Assembly (NCBI GenBank): GCA_009760855.2 | Contig: WPIO01000079.1 | Span: 1,377,501-1,439,500, forward strand | DNA length: 62,000 bases | Reading direction: 5' to 3' | Origin: Cristatella mucedo | Taxonomy: Eukaryota; Bryozoa; Phylactolaemata; Cristatellidae | In this document: positions 1 to 9,940 of the stretch, one piece after another | Numbering within the stretch: the first letter of the stretch is position 1 | Layout of the letters: every line of letters begins with the position of its first letter | Position numbers and translations under genes: made by a program | Notes under the pieces: model-generated | Database searches by the model: none | The model's input: the letters and a program-made list of their open reading frames with translations, nothing else | Told to the model about the DNA's origin: nothing

Positions 1-231
1 GCGAAAAGTCGTGTAATGCAGCAGCTGCAACGCTCACGACAGACGAGCCTAGCTGCGGAGCTTTTCACCAACAACTGTAAGCGCCTGATTGCACAGGCCG
101 GGAGACCAGCAAGCAGTGAGTTACAGAAGCCACGACTGGATGTCACAAAAGAATGGACCAATTTGAATGTAGTATCCCTGTCTAGCAAGCCCGAATTTCG
201 TCAATGTTGTACCTTGTCATTAAGGCTAGAA
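1..231 (-). mobile_element. LINE A fragment (RT C-terminal part)
   Basis: Read on the - strand, this matches the RT C-terminal portion of the LINE A copy at 34295-35458, in the part around the motif RLVCRERRSCHI. It is cut off by the window edge and carries frame breaks, so it is a dead fragment. Confidence 0.75.
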
Positions 232-1184
232 AGAAATCTTCGCAACAACCTCGTCTATTGTTTTACAGATACTATATAATACTGTGTAAGAAAGAAGAAC
301 TTCTCACTAAGCAGACTTTACTAGTCCCTGATCGTCTGCTCTATCGTCAAGCCGCGTTAGACACCGCTTGACCTTTACTTGGACAACCAGCTGGACAACC
401 AGCTGGCTAACCAGCGTTGCAGTGGTAAATCTAAAGCCATAAATTTTGTATGGAATTAGCAGTATGTAGTCCCTGGATCTTTGACCGGGGAATACATGGT
501 GCTTGCACGTAACGAACCAGATTTTGGGTTCAAGTCCTGCAGCCTTCGAATGAGGCCCTTTTGAATTAGGCTTGCAGTCATGGACCTGTTTTAAGCCACC
601 GTGAGTTTGCAATTACACACACTCTACATTTTGATGAAACCATTGCCTAGAGCAGCTTCGGCTTACTTTTCTATCCAGCTGACTCTCGACACTTTCTACA
701 TGCTATATTCTATATTTCGACACGTCACTCCTCTACTGTCTTTCACTCCGCCCCCCCCGAGTCTGCCGCCTACCTATCGCAGCTTGCTAAAGCCACGGCG
801 ATGGTGGTACTATTAACAATAGATCGTTTGGCTAAAACCCGAAATAATTCAATCGCTATCCGGGCACTTTATTTACTCACTGCAAGTGAATCAGCAACTG
901 CGGGTTAGCTACAGGCAAGGCGTCGAGCTTAGAAAAGCATCCAGACGCCTACAGCCATCCTTCTCAGGCTAAAGGTCTGCACGCTACACAGGACAGTACC
1001 CTAAAGCAATCAAGGAGAGGCTGAGGGCCAACGATTATTCTTTCTACCATCACTTTCAAGTGCCTAAAGCCGCCGCCGCCGCCGCCGCCGCTTCTGGTTT
1101 TCCTCAGCTCCTCCAGAGGTTCCTCCCAGAATTTGGTCGCCGAGATGGATTTCTAACCACGCCCATATCATTGCCAGCAAGTTC
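232..1184. other. Unassigned stretch with a degenerate tRNA-like patch
   Basis: No gene is recognised. About 480-560 contains a stretch resembling a tRNA-type B box (GGGTTCAAGTCC) in a context like SINE A, perhaps a worn SINE copy. A 12-bp unit (GGACAACCAGCT) is repeated near 383-412, and a short (GCC)n run lies at about 1068-1091. Confidence 0.4.
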
Positions 1185-2612
1185 CTTTCTGATTTTAGAC
1201 CTGATCACTCCGCAGAGTCTGCATTGCTTCGGGTGTAAAACGGACCTACTCAGGAATAGAGTCTTTCTTGCTTGTTTGGCTCAGCCTTTCGGCAGCTTTC
1301 GATGCTACCGATAATCAAGTCCTTCTTGATAGCCTCTCATCTCGCCTGGGCATCACTGGCAATGCATTACACTTGTTCAGGTCCTATCTCAGTGGGATGC
1401 TCCAGAGTATTGATTTAAATGGAAATAGATCATCCGAGAAACCTCTAAAGTATGGGTTACCATAGGGCTATATGCTTGATCCCGTTCTTTTCACGGTGTA
1501 TACTCTCCCTCTCGCCGATGTGATCGCCAGACATAAACTAGACTTTCACTTCTATGCAGGTGACACTTAGTTTTACATTTGCTTTAATCCGCCCCAACCA
1601 ACCAGCACATCAAATTCTCTCAACTCGACATCCAAACAAGGACGGCAATGAACTTCCTTAAATTGATCGATGATAAAACCAAGTTAGTACTTATAGGCAA
1701 ACCAACTGTGATTCAGAAATTTGAACGTTTAAAGCTCGCTATCGGCTCTGCCAGCATATGTCCTATTGAATCTGCACGAAGTTTAGGTGCTCTGTTCCAA
1801 AGCGACCTTTTATTGGACGACCACATCAGCCCCAGAGTCAAGTCTGCCTAATTTTAGCTATATATCAATGCTAAAATTCGGGCTTTTTGAGACAGAGACA
1901 CCACGTCTAAATTGGTACATGCATTTGTGAAATTCCGTCTCGACTTCTGTAAGTCACTGCTTGCTGGTCTACCGGCCTGTGCAATTAGGCACTTACAGCT
2001 TGTGCAAAACTCTGCAGCTAGGCTTTTCTGTCGTGAGCTTCGCAGTTACCACGTAACATCACAGCTCCCCAACCAGTACTGGTTTCCAGTCATGCAAGAC
2101 ACACACTTCAAGATTCTGGCACTTACTTTTAGGTCTCTCCATTCTTTGGCTTCAGCCAAATCTACTCCCCATAGGCTAAGCGTCATACCACTCGCTTTTC
2201 GGAATCTAATTTATTTAATAATACATCCTACGAGCCACAAATCTTTTGGAGACCGTGTCTTTAGTTCGTATGCTCCCAAAGCTTAGAACTCACTTCCGAC
2301 TTGCTCAGTGTGATCCGCTTACTCAACCACATTATAAAAAACTAAAGACGTAACTATTTATCTCTGAATTCAGTGGGTCCATGTAATTCGTCCTTTGTTT
2401 GCTTATTCGTGCTGATAGTGGGTCTGCTGCCACTAACCATATGTGCATGCTGATCCTGTGCATGCTGACCCCTAACCATGCTATGCTCATTCTAATTGAT
2501 CATGCTACCACTAACCATTCGATCGTTCTTCTTTAGCAGCAAATGTTAAGTGCCTAGAGAGAGATTAAGTTATCCGAGGGCGCTATATCAAAATGCATTA
2601 TTACTATTATTC
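1185..2612 (+). mobile_element. LINE A copy, RT to 3' end, decayed
   Basis: The + strand reads through RT motifs in shifting frames: an LSAAFDATD-like motif A near 1285, an SYLSG segment near 1380, and the C-terminal AARLFCRE and FGDRVFSSYAPKA segments near 2010-2280. It ends with the hairpin-forming 3' region and ATT-rich tail at about 2537-2612. Several stops and frameshifts make it non-functional. It is 5' truncated within the RT domain. Confidence 0.85.
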
Positions 2613-3369
2613 TTTGGAATACCGCCCCTTCAGCTCCATTGCACCCAGTGCTTTGAAATCACTGCTTATCGATATCGCTACACGTGCAGAGGTAATGACT
2701 TTCAAAGCGAAGCTGATAACAGACTTATCGCTCGGATCCTTTAACTTTTTATAGGATTCAACTTTTTATTATGAGATCAAAAATTCCATTATCTTTAATT
2801 CGGTAATATGAAGGATTTGAAGCTTCAATGAGGGGGCCATGAAAGAGATATAGTTACGTCAGGGACGTAAAAATGCCTACACGATTATATTAATTAAAAG
2901 TAGACTAAATTAAAAGAAAAACCACCATTTCGAGATAAGCAGACCACCTGTTGCGCTGGTCCTTATGCTAGCGTTGTGTTTGCTACGTGGACTTGCGGCA
3001 CAAACGCACGTACGAGACAAGTACAGCTCCACAGGTTCAGCAAGACGCTCAGCTGCTCAGCCATTCGGGAACGACAGCAACTAACTGAAACTTTATGTAA
3101 GCATCATTCTGACTCGGCGCAGTGGATAGCCGCCCTAGCGAGCAGCGATTGGCCTGCGAAGCTGGGCGTGACAGCCGCGTGACCGCCGCGTGACCGCCGC
3201 AGCTGCCGGCTAGTGCCCCAGTCGCGGCCCAGTACACGGTGTCGCCAGCGTACTGGCCGCGGCCATAATCAGGGAAACGTAGCCTGGCCTTGACCTCAGA
3301 GAAATTATTCGCATTGGCAGCATTGCTCGCTCTGCGAAGACGGCAGGAGTTTCCCTTCATTCGATGAAG
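2613..3369. other. Unassigned stretch
   Basis: AT-rich to about 2960, then GC-richer. The unit CCGCGTGAC is repeated near 3173-3198. No gene, RNA or element was recognised. Confidence 0.4.
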
Positions 3370-3452
3370 TGCTTATTTTGCAGCAAATGTAAAGTGCCTA
3401 GAAAGAGATTGAGTTCTCTGAGGGCGCTGTAGCAAATGTACCATTGTCATTG
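3370..3452 (+). mobile_element. LINE A 3' tail fragment
   Basis: Only the terminal 3' hairpin region is present (GCAAATGTAAAGTGCC, then GAGATTGAGTTCTCTGAGGG). It is an extreme 5' truncation. Confidence 0.7.
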
Positions 3453-3989
3453 CTGTTAGCATTCTACGCACCGAGTTTTATGCCGTTCGCGACGGCGACT
3501 CACGCCCCGGCCGCCATTTAGCTTTCCGCCGCCGAGCAATGTCAAGTTGGCGGAAGTTCCTTGGCGGCTCGTCACTTGGACGACTTCGCCCCGCAGGCGT
3601 CGCTTCTCTTGCGACGATTTGTAAAGTGCACCAGCTACAAACAGATTAGATTCCTTTCCGGCGTTATGCCTAAAAGACATTAATTACATTAACAACAATA
3701 AGAATAGCTCTAGTCAATGTTACTACTCGCCAAGAAAGCCGCGGCAAAACTAACTACGAGACAAAGTAATTACTGCACCTATCCATGGGTTTCTGAGGCC
3801 TTGCTCTGCGACCACTAATGAAAGTCGCAGGGCACGGAGAAGCGGGGCTGGCCTGCCTCATTCTTTTTTGATCAACTGGATGTGAGGTTGCAAATGAGGT
3901 TGACTGGTTGAAACCGACCAACCGACGCGCCCAATGCGCCCAGCCGACCAATGGGCACCAGTCATCGACCACGCTGCTTCTACTGTCTA
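3453..3989. other. Unassigned stretch
   Basis: No recognisable coding region or repeat was seen. Open frames here are short and show no family resemblance. Confidence 0.4.
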
Positions 3990-4630
3990 TGTAGTGTATC
4001 TCCGTCTGTAACTCCACAAAGTCATAAAGACCACGTGGGTGTTACGCAGGAGAGTTTTGCATAGCGCACTCACAGCCTAAGCGGCTTTCGGTACGCATTC
4101 GGTAGCCAGCAGACTTCGTCTCACGCAACAAAGAGAAAGTGGGAAGCATAGCAGAGTCAGGAGATCAGTTGAGGTAGGGAGTAGCATGGAAGTAGCAGCT
4201 CAGAACCGCTGGAAATGATGAGCCATAGTCGACAGTAGGAGAGTAGTTGTCGTTGCATAATAATTGTGGAAGCGAGTTCCACAGTCTAGGACCTGCAGAG
4301 CTAAAGCTTCTGTCGCCAACTGTCTTTAAGCAAAGGAATGGGACAGCTAATTTATTGTCCACACAGGACCTGAGGGCGCAAACAGGCTGAAACTGATGCA
4401 GCAGTTCAGCTAGGTACGAAGGAGCCAAGCCGTGGCGGGCCTTGTGGGTCAGCGTAAGAACCTTGCTCTGAATCCGTTGGTCAACCGGCATCCATCTTAG
4501 CTCTTTTAGCAAAGGAGAAATGTGCTCAAACTTCTGGGACTTGAAGACTAGCCTTGCGGCCATATTCATAGTCAGCTGTAGTGGCCTAATCGCTTTTTTT
4601 GGTGCGATCACCCAGCAGTGCAAATATCTG
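3990..4630 (-). mobile_element. LINE B copy, RT C-terminus and 3' end
   Basis: The - strand frame from about 4630 to 4165 encodes an RT C-terminal region (AARLVFKSQKFEHISPLLKE, then LTLTHKARHGLAPSYL and KTVGDRSFSSAGPRLWNSLP). It closely matches the copy at 58115-58609. The 3' end, conserved with five other copies here (GTATCTCCGTCTGTAACTCC read on +), lies at about 3990-4010. The copy is 5' truncated. SINE A has inserted just beyond its 5' edge. Confidence 0.85.
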
Positions 4631-4647
4631 GGTACTACGTGCCCTAC

Positions 4648-4662
4648 ACAAGTGAATGCATT
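4648..4662. repeat. Target-site duplication, left copy
   Basis: ACAAGTGAATGCATT here is repeated exactly at 4847-4861. The two 15-bp copies bracket a SINE, as expected from target-primed insertion. Confidence 0.85.
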
Positions 4663-4846
4663 ACCACGCAAGCTGATTTAACAGCCCCTTTCGTATAGAA
4701 ACAGAAGAGCCTTTGCGGCTATCGGTACCGCTTGTAATGTCAATAAAGGATCACTCACTGCAGGATTCGAACCCGTGACTTCGGGACCGAGGTCGTGAAA
4801 AGCGACCGCTTTGCCTAGAGTGCCATAACGGCAGATGCTGCGCTTA
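4663..4846 (-). mobile_element. SINE A, tRNA-derived, with flanking duplication
   Basis: Read on -, it starts near 4846 with a tRNA-like head: an A-box-like TGGCACTCTAGG and a B box GGTTCGAATCC about 45 bp later. A body with TAGCCGCAAAGGCTCTTCTG follows, then a 3' end with CTGTTAAATCAGC. Such SINEs are transcribed by RNA polymerase III from the internal boxes and use LINE enzymes to move. The exact 15-bp flanking repeat fixes its limits. Confidence 0.9.
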
Positions 4847-4861
4847 ACAAGTGAATGCATT
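4847..4861. repeat. Target-site duplication, right copy
   Basis: Exact partner of 4648-4662, at the 5' side of the SINE (which lies on the - strand). Confidence 0.85.
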
Positions 4862-5172
4862 GCAGACGCGGCGGCTAGGACTTATCTTGCAAGTCAGACC
4901 TAGCTATACGCGGTACGCGCATTTCCGAGGGCTCTTTATTCGATGATAGGCAGCGTTGTAGCTCCCCAGGACTTGTATAAAAATAGGTTTCGCCTCTGGT
5001 AGTGTCTGCGTTCCCCAGTCTTCGGCAGTGTCCGCGCTCAAAGATTGCCTTCTCTGTCTCGCTCAAACGCGCGTGGTTCACAAGAGTTTTCCAACCTTAG
5101 CAATAAAGGCGAAATTGTATGAGCTTAGGCAGCTGCAAGCTTTCTCGATAGCCATTTAGCGATGAGTTCGGT
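4862..5172. other. Unassigned stretch
   Basis: Nothing recognised. Confidence 0.4.
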
Positions 5173-5694
5173 GAATTACCGAAATCCACCAAGATTGACC
5201 AAATTCTACCGCAATCTACCGCAATCGACTAGAATTAGTCTAGCATCGACCAGACATAAGCATTGCCGAGCTCAAATTTTGTGCTGATATGGTATTATTA
5301 TTATTATTATGTATTATTTTATATTAAAATGTCTTTGTCTACCAAATTTCATGTCACTGTGCGCACGCACACATATGCAGATGAGCTTCGACGCCAGACG
5401 CCGGTACCGAAGTCAACCAACCTCCATTCTAATTCCCCTCAAATCCCCTAAAAATCAGCTGCGCAAAGCTCCAAACAGTTTGAAATATCAAAATAAGCTA
5501 CGCATACAATGTATCCAGAAAATTTCGCGCGATTCCGCTCACGCGTTCTCACGAAGTCCACTGAAATAAGATTTCGGTGGCCCTGGCCAATACCGAAATC
5601 CACCGCAATCCACCCCAACCCACCGCATTCCACCGCGCAGCGAAATAGGAAATCCTGTTCGAAAAGCTCTTTTTTTATTGGATTGCGGTAATTC
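5173..5694. other. Possible small element with imperfect inverted ends
   Basis: GAATTACCGAAATCC at 5173-5187 and the reverse complement of GAATTACCGCAATCC at 5680-5694 form a 14/15 inverted pair 522 bp apart. Just inside each end lie arrays of a roughly 10-bp unit resembling AATCCACCGC (about 5180-5235 and 5591-5640). It could be a MITE-like non-autonomous transposon or merely two arrays of one simple repeat in opposite orientation. No transposase is present. Confidence 0.3.
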
Positions 5695-6104
5695 ATCGAT
5701 CGCCGTTTAGCGAACGGCAGGACGGGCGGGACAATCGCCGAGCGGCTTCCGGTACGGTGAACTACGCCGAACTGTCCGAGTTCTCTAAGGCTCTCCTTTT
5801 TCCTGCCGCCTCAAAGTTTTTCAGAGTGACTCAAAGTCCACAGGCTAAGGCTAGACGGCTAACTATTCCCCTTCGACCTCGACGATTCCGGCTCCTTCTG
5901 GAACGGCAGCACGCTGAAAACAAAACACGCTACTGATATTCATTAATTACCACACCTGAATTGCAAGGGCTCAAAATTGATCGTGCGGTAATATAGAAAG
6001 CACAAAAGCCAATGTAGCATACAAGCTGAGCCATTTATTAGGCTAGAAGTTGTTTTAACAGCCGCTGAGCTGCTTTGAGCTTTATGCTTGAAACCATACA
6101 AGAA
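5695..6104. other. Unassigned stretch
   Basis: No gene or repeat recognised. Confidence 0.4.
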
Positions 6105-6698
6105 TTGCAGCGTCACATGGCTGCTTTTGACCGCCTGCACTGGCTACCTGTCAAGCAACGGATTGACTTCAAGGTTTTGTCGCTCACTTTTAGGTCTCTT
6201 CATTCTATGGCTCCAGCCTACCTTTCAGATATACTACCCCATCAGGCAAAGCATCGTACCACTCGCTTTTCGGAATCCAACAGTCTAGAAATACCTCGTA
6301 CAAACCTTAAATCCTTTGGAGACCGTGCATTTAGCTCGTATGCTCCCACAGCCTGGAACTCTCTCCCGACCTGCATCAGAACATCCCCTGACCTGACCAC
6401 ATTTAAAAGAAACTTAAAAACATACCTATTTAGGACAGCATTTAGTGGGTCCTTGTGATTCGTCCTCGATGTGCTTATGCGTGCTGACACAGTTCATGCT
6501 GCCACTAACCACATTTGCATGCTGACCCAGTGCATGTAACCCCTAACCATGTTATTCATTTTGTTTGTTTTCAAGCATGATTTTACTTACTATTCTATTG
6601 CGTATCACTTTGCAGCAAATGTAAAGCGCCTAGAAAGAGATTAAGTTCTCTGAGGGCGCTTTATCAAGTGCAATATTATTATTATTATTATTATTATT
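6105..6698 (+). mobile_element. LINE A copy, RT C-terminus to (ATT)n tail
   Basis: An open frame up to the TGA at 6456-6458 encodes the RT C-terminal region (DRLHWLPVKQRIDFKVLSLT, FGDRAFSSYAPTAWNSLP, ending FRTAFSGSL). The 3' untranslated region with the hairpin and an ATT repeat follows. It is nearly identical to the copy at 34060-35462, so it is young. It is 5' truncated at about 6105. Confidence 0.9.
6399..6676 (+). repeat. Left arm of 278-bp near-perfect inverted repeat
   Basis: This arm and 6749-7026 are reverse complements with only two differences that I can see. The spacer is 72 bp of ATT-rich and unique sequence. Both arms are LINE A 3' ends. Confidence 0.9.
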
Positions 6699-6748
6699 GT
6701 CAACAGCCTGGACATGTCTACATGACAGCGATGGAATAATATAATAAT

Positions 6749-7026
6749 ATATTGCACTTGATAAAGCACCCTCAGAGAACTTAATCTCTTTCTAGGCGCT
6801 TTACATTTGCTGCAAAGTGATACGCAATAGAATAGTAAGTAAAATCATGCTTGAAAACAAACAAAATGAATAACATGGTTAGGGGTTACATGCACTGGGT
6901 CAGCATGCAAATGTGGTTAGTGGCAGCATGAACTGTGTCAGCACGCATAAGCACATCGAGGACGAATCACAAGGACCCACTAAATGCTGTCCTAAATAGG
7001 TATGCTTTTAAGTTTCTTTTAAATGT
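6749..7026 (-). mobile_element. LINE A 3' end, inverted partner
   Basis: A LINE A 3' end in reverse orientation facing the copy at 6105-6698. It is truncated at 7026 and preceded on its tail side by AAT repeats at about 6736-6752. Together with 6399-6676 it can fold into a very long hairpin. Confidence 0.9.
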
Positions 7027-7075
7027 CATGCGTTAAGAGAAAAGGTGGCCTACACTGTAATGCCCCGCTATTTGG

Positions 7076-7248
7076 TGAGCCGTGATGGCACACTAGGTAA
7101 GGTGGTTGCTTTTCACGACCTCGGTCCTCTTACGACTAGGGTTCGATTCCTGCGGTGGGCGATTCTGTATCGCCACTGCAAGCGGTGGTGATAGCCGTAA
7201 AGGCTCTTCTGTCGCTATACAAAAAGAGGCTGTTTAATCAGCTAGGAT
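7076..7248 (+). mobile_element. SINE A, tRNA-derived
   Basis: It begins with GAGCCGTGATGGCACACTAGG (A box inside), has a B box GGTTCGATTCC near 7140, the shared body (GATAGCCGTAAAGGCTCTTC) and the 3' end CTGTTTAATCAGCTAGGA plus a T run. It is the same family as the copies at 4663-4846 and 7768-7962. Confidence 0.88.
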
Positions 7249-7767
7249 TTTTTCTTATTATGAACTCTGAGCTTGACGGCTGAACCTCGATTACGAACCA
7301 TGAGCGTTGCCGCTGAATTAGAAAGGAGCCACTAATGAAGTATCCGTGATAAGCCAAGGCACACGAACAGGGCGATGCATAATTATGTAAGAAGGAGATT
7401 GCTGCATGACCTATGATCTGGTCATTATTTAAGGCACGAGCCTGACCGCAGCGGGTCTCTTGGAGCAACGTTCTGCCGGTCGGCGAGTCCTAGCGCTAGC
7501 CTGAGCTGCTGTATAGCGCCTGTTAGTGAGTCGGCTGAAAGTCGTCTGTCGTATCGAAAATGAATATCGGTAATCGTAATGAACCGTAACGAATCTTAAT
7601 AATAGCAATGAGTTAAGGAAAAAGTCATTGTTTTCTTCATTTTTTCTTAAGATTTTGTTGCCAGCACTGCGTGCAGGACACGTGCAGGACATCGAGGACG
7701 GCGTTGTTATCATCGGCCCATTGCGAGCGTCACACTGTTACACGTTGCACGCGTTGCGCCGTCACCC
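7249..7767. other. Unassigned segment between two inward-facing SINEs
   Basis: The 3' ends of two oppositely oriented SINE A copies face this 519-bp segment. No coding or RNA feature was recognised within it. Confidence 0.4.
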
Positions 7768-7962
7768 AAAAAAAAAAAAAAAAAAAAAAATCCTAGCTGA
7801 TTAAACAGCCTCTTTTTTGTATAGCGACAGAAGAGCCTTTACGGCTATCACCACCGCTTGCAGTGGCGATAAAGAATCGCCCACCACAGGAATCGAACCC
7901 ACGACCTCGGGACCGAGGTCGTGAAAGCAACCGCCTTACCTAGTGTGCCATCACGGCTCTAG
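7768..7962 (-). mobile_element. SINE A, tRNA-derived, with homopolymer tail
   Basis: Reverse-oriented copy. The A run at 7768-7790 is the T-rich 3' tail when read on -. TCCTAGCTGATTAAACAGCC follows, then the body, the B box (read as GGAATCGAACCC on +) and the A box near 7940. It is almost the mirror image of 7076-7248. Confidence 0.88.
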
Positions 7963-8924
7963 CGAAGGTCAAGCGGGTATAACAGCTCTACTTCCACGCC
8001 GTGTTCCACTAATGCCGGCACGCTGGCACGTGTCGGTGCTGCACCGAAAAAGTCACCAGGCCTGCTCCAAGGTTCGCTCAGGCCGCGTCGTCACCAGCAT
8101 ACGTCGCGCTTCGGCAAGGACCAGCACAGCCCCGAGGTCCGTGTCAGCGACCTAGTTCTGTCCGGACGTGGAAGCCACGAAAAGCCATTTTAAACGCCAC
8201 TGCCATAGTCATCTAGGCCCCGTGGCCAGCAGATATCTCAGCGGGCAGTGCCGAATCGTGTCGACCTCGAGGTTCGCCCGCGCGGAGTCACGTGACACTC
8301 GAGAGAGGAGCCGCCTTGTGAGAGGTGTGTCAAGCTCTCCTCGAAAGTCGACGGCATCTTTTGCCGGCTGCTCGCCAAAGGTCGTGCTGACGCGCAAAGG
8401 TCGTGCTGACGTGTGTCTCTTACGAGTTGCTGTCGCGTTGCCTGCGTTGCCCTGGCTGTCAGGCCAATCGGTACCTGAGCATTGAGAGCTCGCGGTCTTT
8501 CGAAGATTAGTCGCGCGAATGCACGGACAGTACTTTTCTTCGGGGCAAGGAACGGGAAACGGAAACGGTCCTCGGGCCCGTCGCAACACGACCGATGAGC
8601 GACGGAGGTCAGTGTGAAGGATCGTGCATTTTGAAGAAACTCAAGGAGCGAGTTCGGCAGCGAGTTATGAGCCGCCCGACGTCGACGTTGTCGCGGAGCT
8701 AATACAGCTCGAACTCTGTGTATGACGGACGGACTGGAAACGACTGCTGCTTTTGGCGCGACGCCGACTGCTCGGAGGCGTACCGAAGAGGAGGCAGACT
8801 TTCAGACAGACTGTAAGTCTGTCTGAAAGTCTGTCTGACAGTCTGTCTGTCTGACCGACAGTCAGGTGCGAGTCTGGCAAGCGCCGCCGCCGCCGCCGCC
8901 GCGAGCAGCTTCAAGGCTTTCTTG
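7963..8924. other. Unassigned GC-rich stretch with a hairpin
   Basis: GC-rich with several short open frames on both strands; none shows a recognisable domain. AAAGGTCGTGCTGACG is nearly repeated at about 8378-8411. The 8795-8833 hairpin and a (GCC)n run at 8882-8902 lie at its end. It could be an unrecognised exon or promoter region. Confidence 0.35.
8795..8833. repeat. 18-bp perfect hairpin with 3-base loop
   Basis: CAGACTTTCAGACAGACT at 8795-8812 and its exact reverse complement at 8816-8833 are separated by GTA. CTGT-type repeats follow to about 8862. Confidence 0.85.
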
Positions 8925-9415
8925 TTCACTTTTAGGTACCTTTTCTTTGACTCCAGCCTACCTATCAGATCTACTCCGCCACCAGACTCAGCATCGTGCT
9001 ACCCACTTTTTGCAATTTAACTGTTTACCTATACCTCGTACAAATCTCAAATTCTTTGGGAGACCGTGCGTTTAGTTCGTATTCTTCCAAAGCCTGGCAT
9101 TCACTCCCAACTTGGGTCACGACATCCCCTGACCTAACCACATATAAAAGGAAATTAAAGACGCACCTATTAATGACAGCATTTAGTGAGTCTCAGTGAT
9201 TCGTCATTTATGTGCTTGTGCGTGCTGACGCTGCTGCGTGCTGCCACTAACTAACCAAGCTTGCATGCTGACCCTGTGCATGTCACCCCTAACCATGTTT
9301 TTCGTGTTGTTTATCAAGCACGATACCACTCGCCATTCTTTCGTGTTTCCTTTGTAGCAAATGTAAAGCACCTAGAAAGGAATTGAGTTCACCGAGGGCA
9401 CTTTATCAAATGTAT
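8925..9415 (+). mobile_element. LINE A copy, RT C-terminal end and 3' region
   Basis: It carries the segments TPAYLSDLLRHQTQHRATHF, IPRTNLKFFG and AFSSYSSKAWHSLP across a frameshift near 9060, then the 3' region and hairpin up to about 9415. It is decayed and 5' truncated. Confidence 0.85.
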
Positions 9416-9428
9416 GATTATGATTATA

Positions 9429-9466
9429 GTGCTTTAAGAGAACTTGATGCCTTTCAAAGCGCTTTA
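9429..9466 (-). mobile_element. LINE A hairpin remnant, inverted
   Basis: GTGCTTTAAGAGAACTTGATG and CAAAGCGCTTTA form a reverse-complement version of the LINE A terminal hairpin, wedged between two forward tails. Confidence 0.55.
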
Positions 9467-9469
9467 ATT

Positions 9470-9571
9470 GTGACCATTCGATCGCGCTTCCTTTGCAGCA
9501 ACTGCAAAGCGCTTAGAAAGAGATTGCATTTTCTGACGGCGCTTTATCAAATGTATTATTATTATTATTAC
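9470..9571 (+). mobile_element. LINE A 3' tail fragment
   Basis: It contains GCAGCAACTGCAAAGCGC, the hairpin and (ATT)n. It lies in series with the preceding copies. Confidence 0.7.
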
Positions 9572-9619
9572 TGCTGTAAAGAAAGCATGGTCAGGCTTTT
9601 AGTGATATCACGCTCCATG

Positions 9620-9940
9620 TCAACATGCCAAACTTGATTAAGATGGCATGGGCTGTATTGCCATGTAAACAAGGTTAGCGGCAGCAGGCACAGAGTCAGC
9701 CCCCTTCCAAGCACATAAAAACAAATCCCAAGGACTCACTAAGCACTTTTAAGAACAGGCGCGTCTTTAGTTTTTTTATGTCATGTCAGGGAATGTCGTA
9801 ACGTCACTCGGGAGTGAGGTTCAGGCTTTGGTGCAAATAAACTAAAGGCACGGTATCCGCAGAATTTGAGGTGCATGCAAGGTGTAGCTAAATGATTTGA
9901 TTCAGAAAAGCTAGCGGTACAAAGCTAGTGGTCCCGCCTT
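9620..9940 (-). mobile_element. LINE A fragment, decayed
   Basis: On - it reads the end of the RT ORF and the 3' untranslated part. Matches include GTCAGGGAATGTCGTAACG, GGGAGTGAGGTTCAGGCTTTG and the CTCACTAAGCACTTTTAAG segment. Confidence 0.75.

Noticed and set aside
4740-4846. Functional tRNA gene
   Set aside because: A and B boxes are present but the cloverleaf is imperfect and the unit continues into a SINE body flanked by target duplications.
8209-8589. 126-codon - strand frame in the GC-rich stretch
   Set aside because: No family resemblance, and overlapping frames of similar length exist on the other strand, as expected from base composition.
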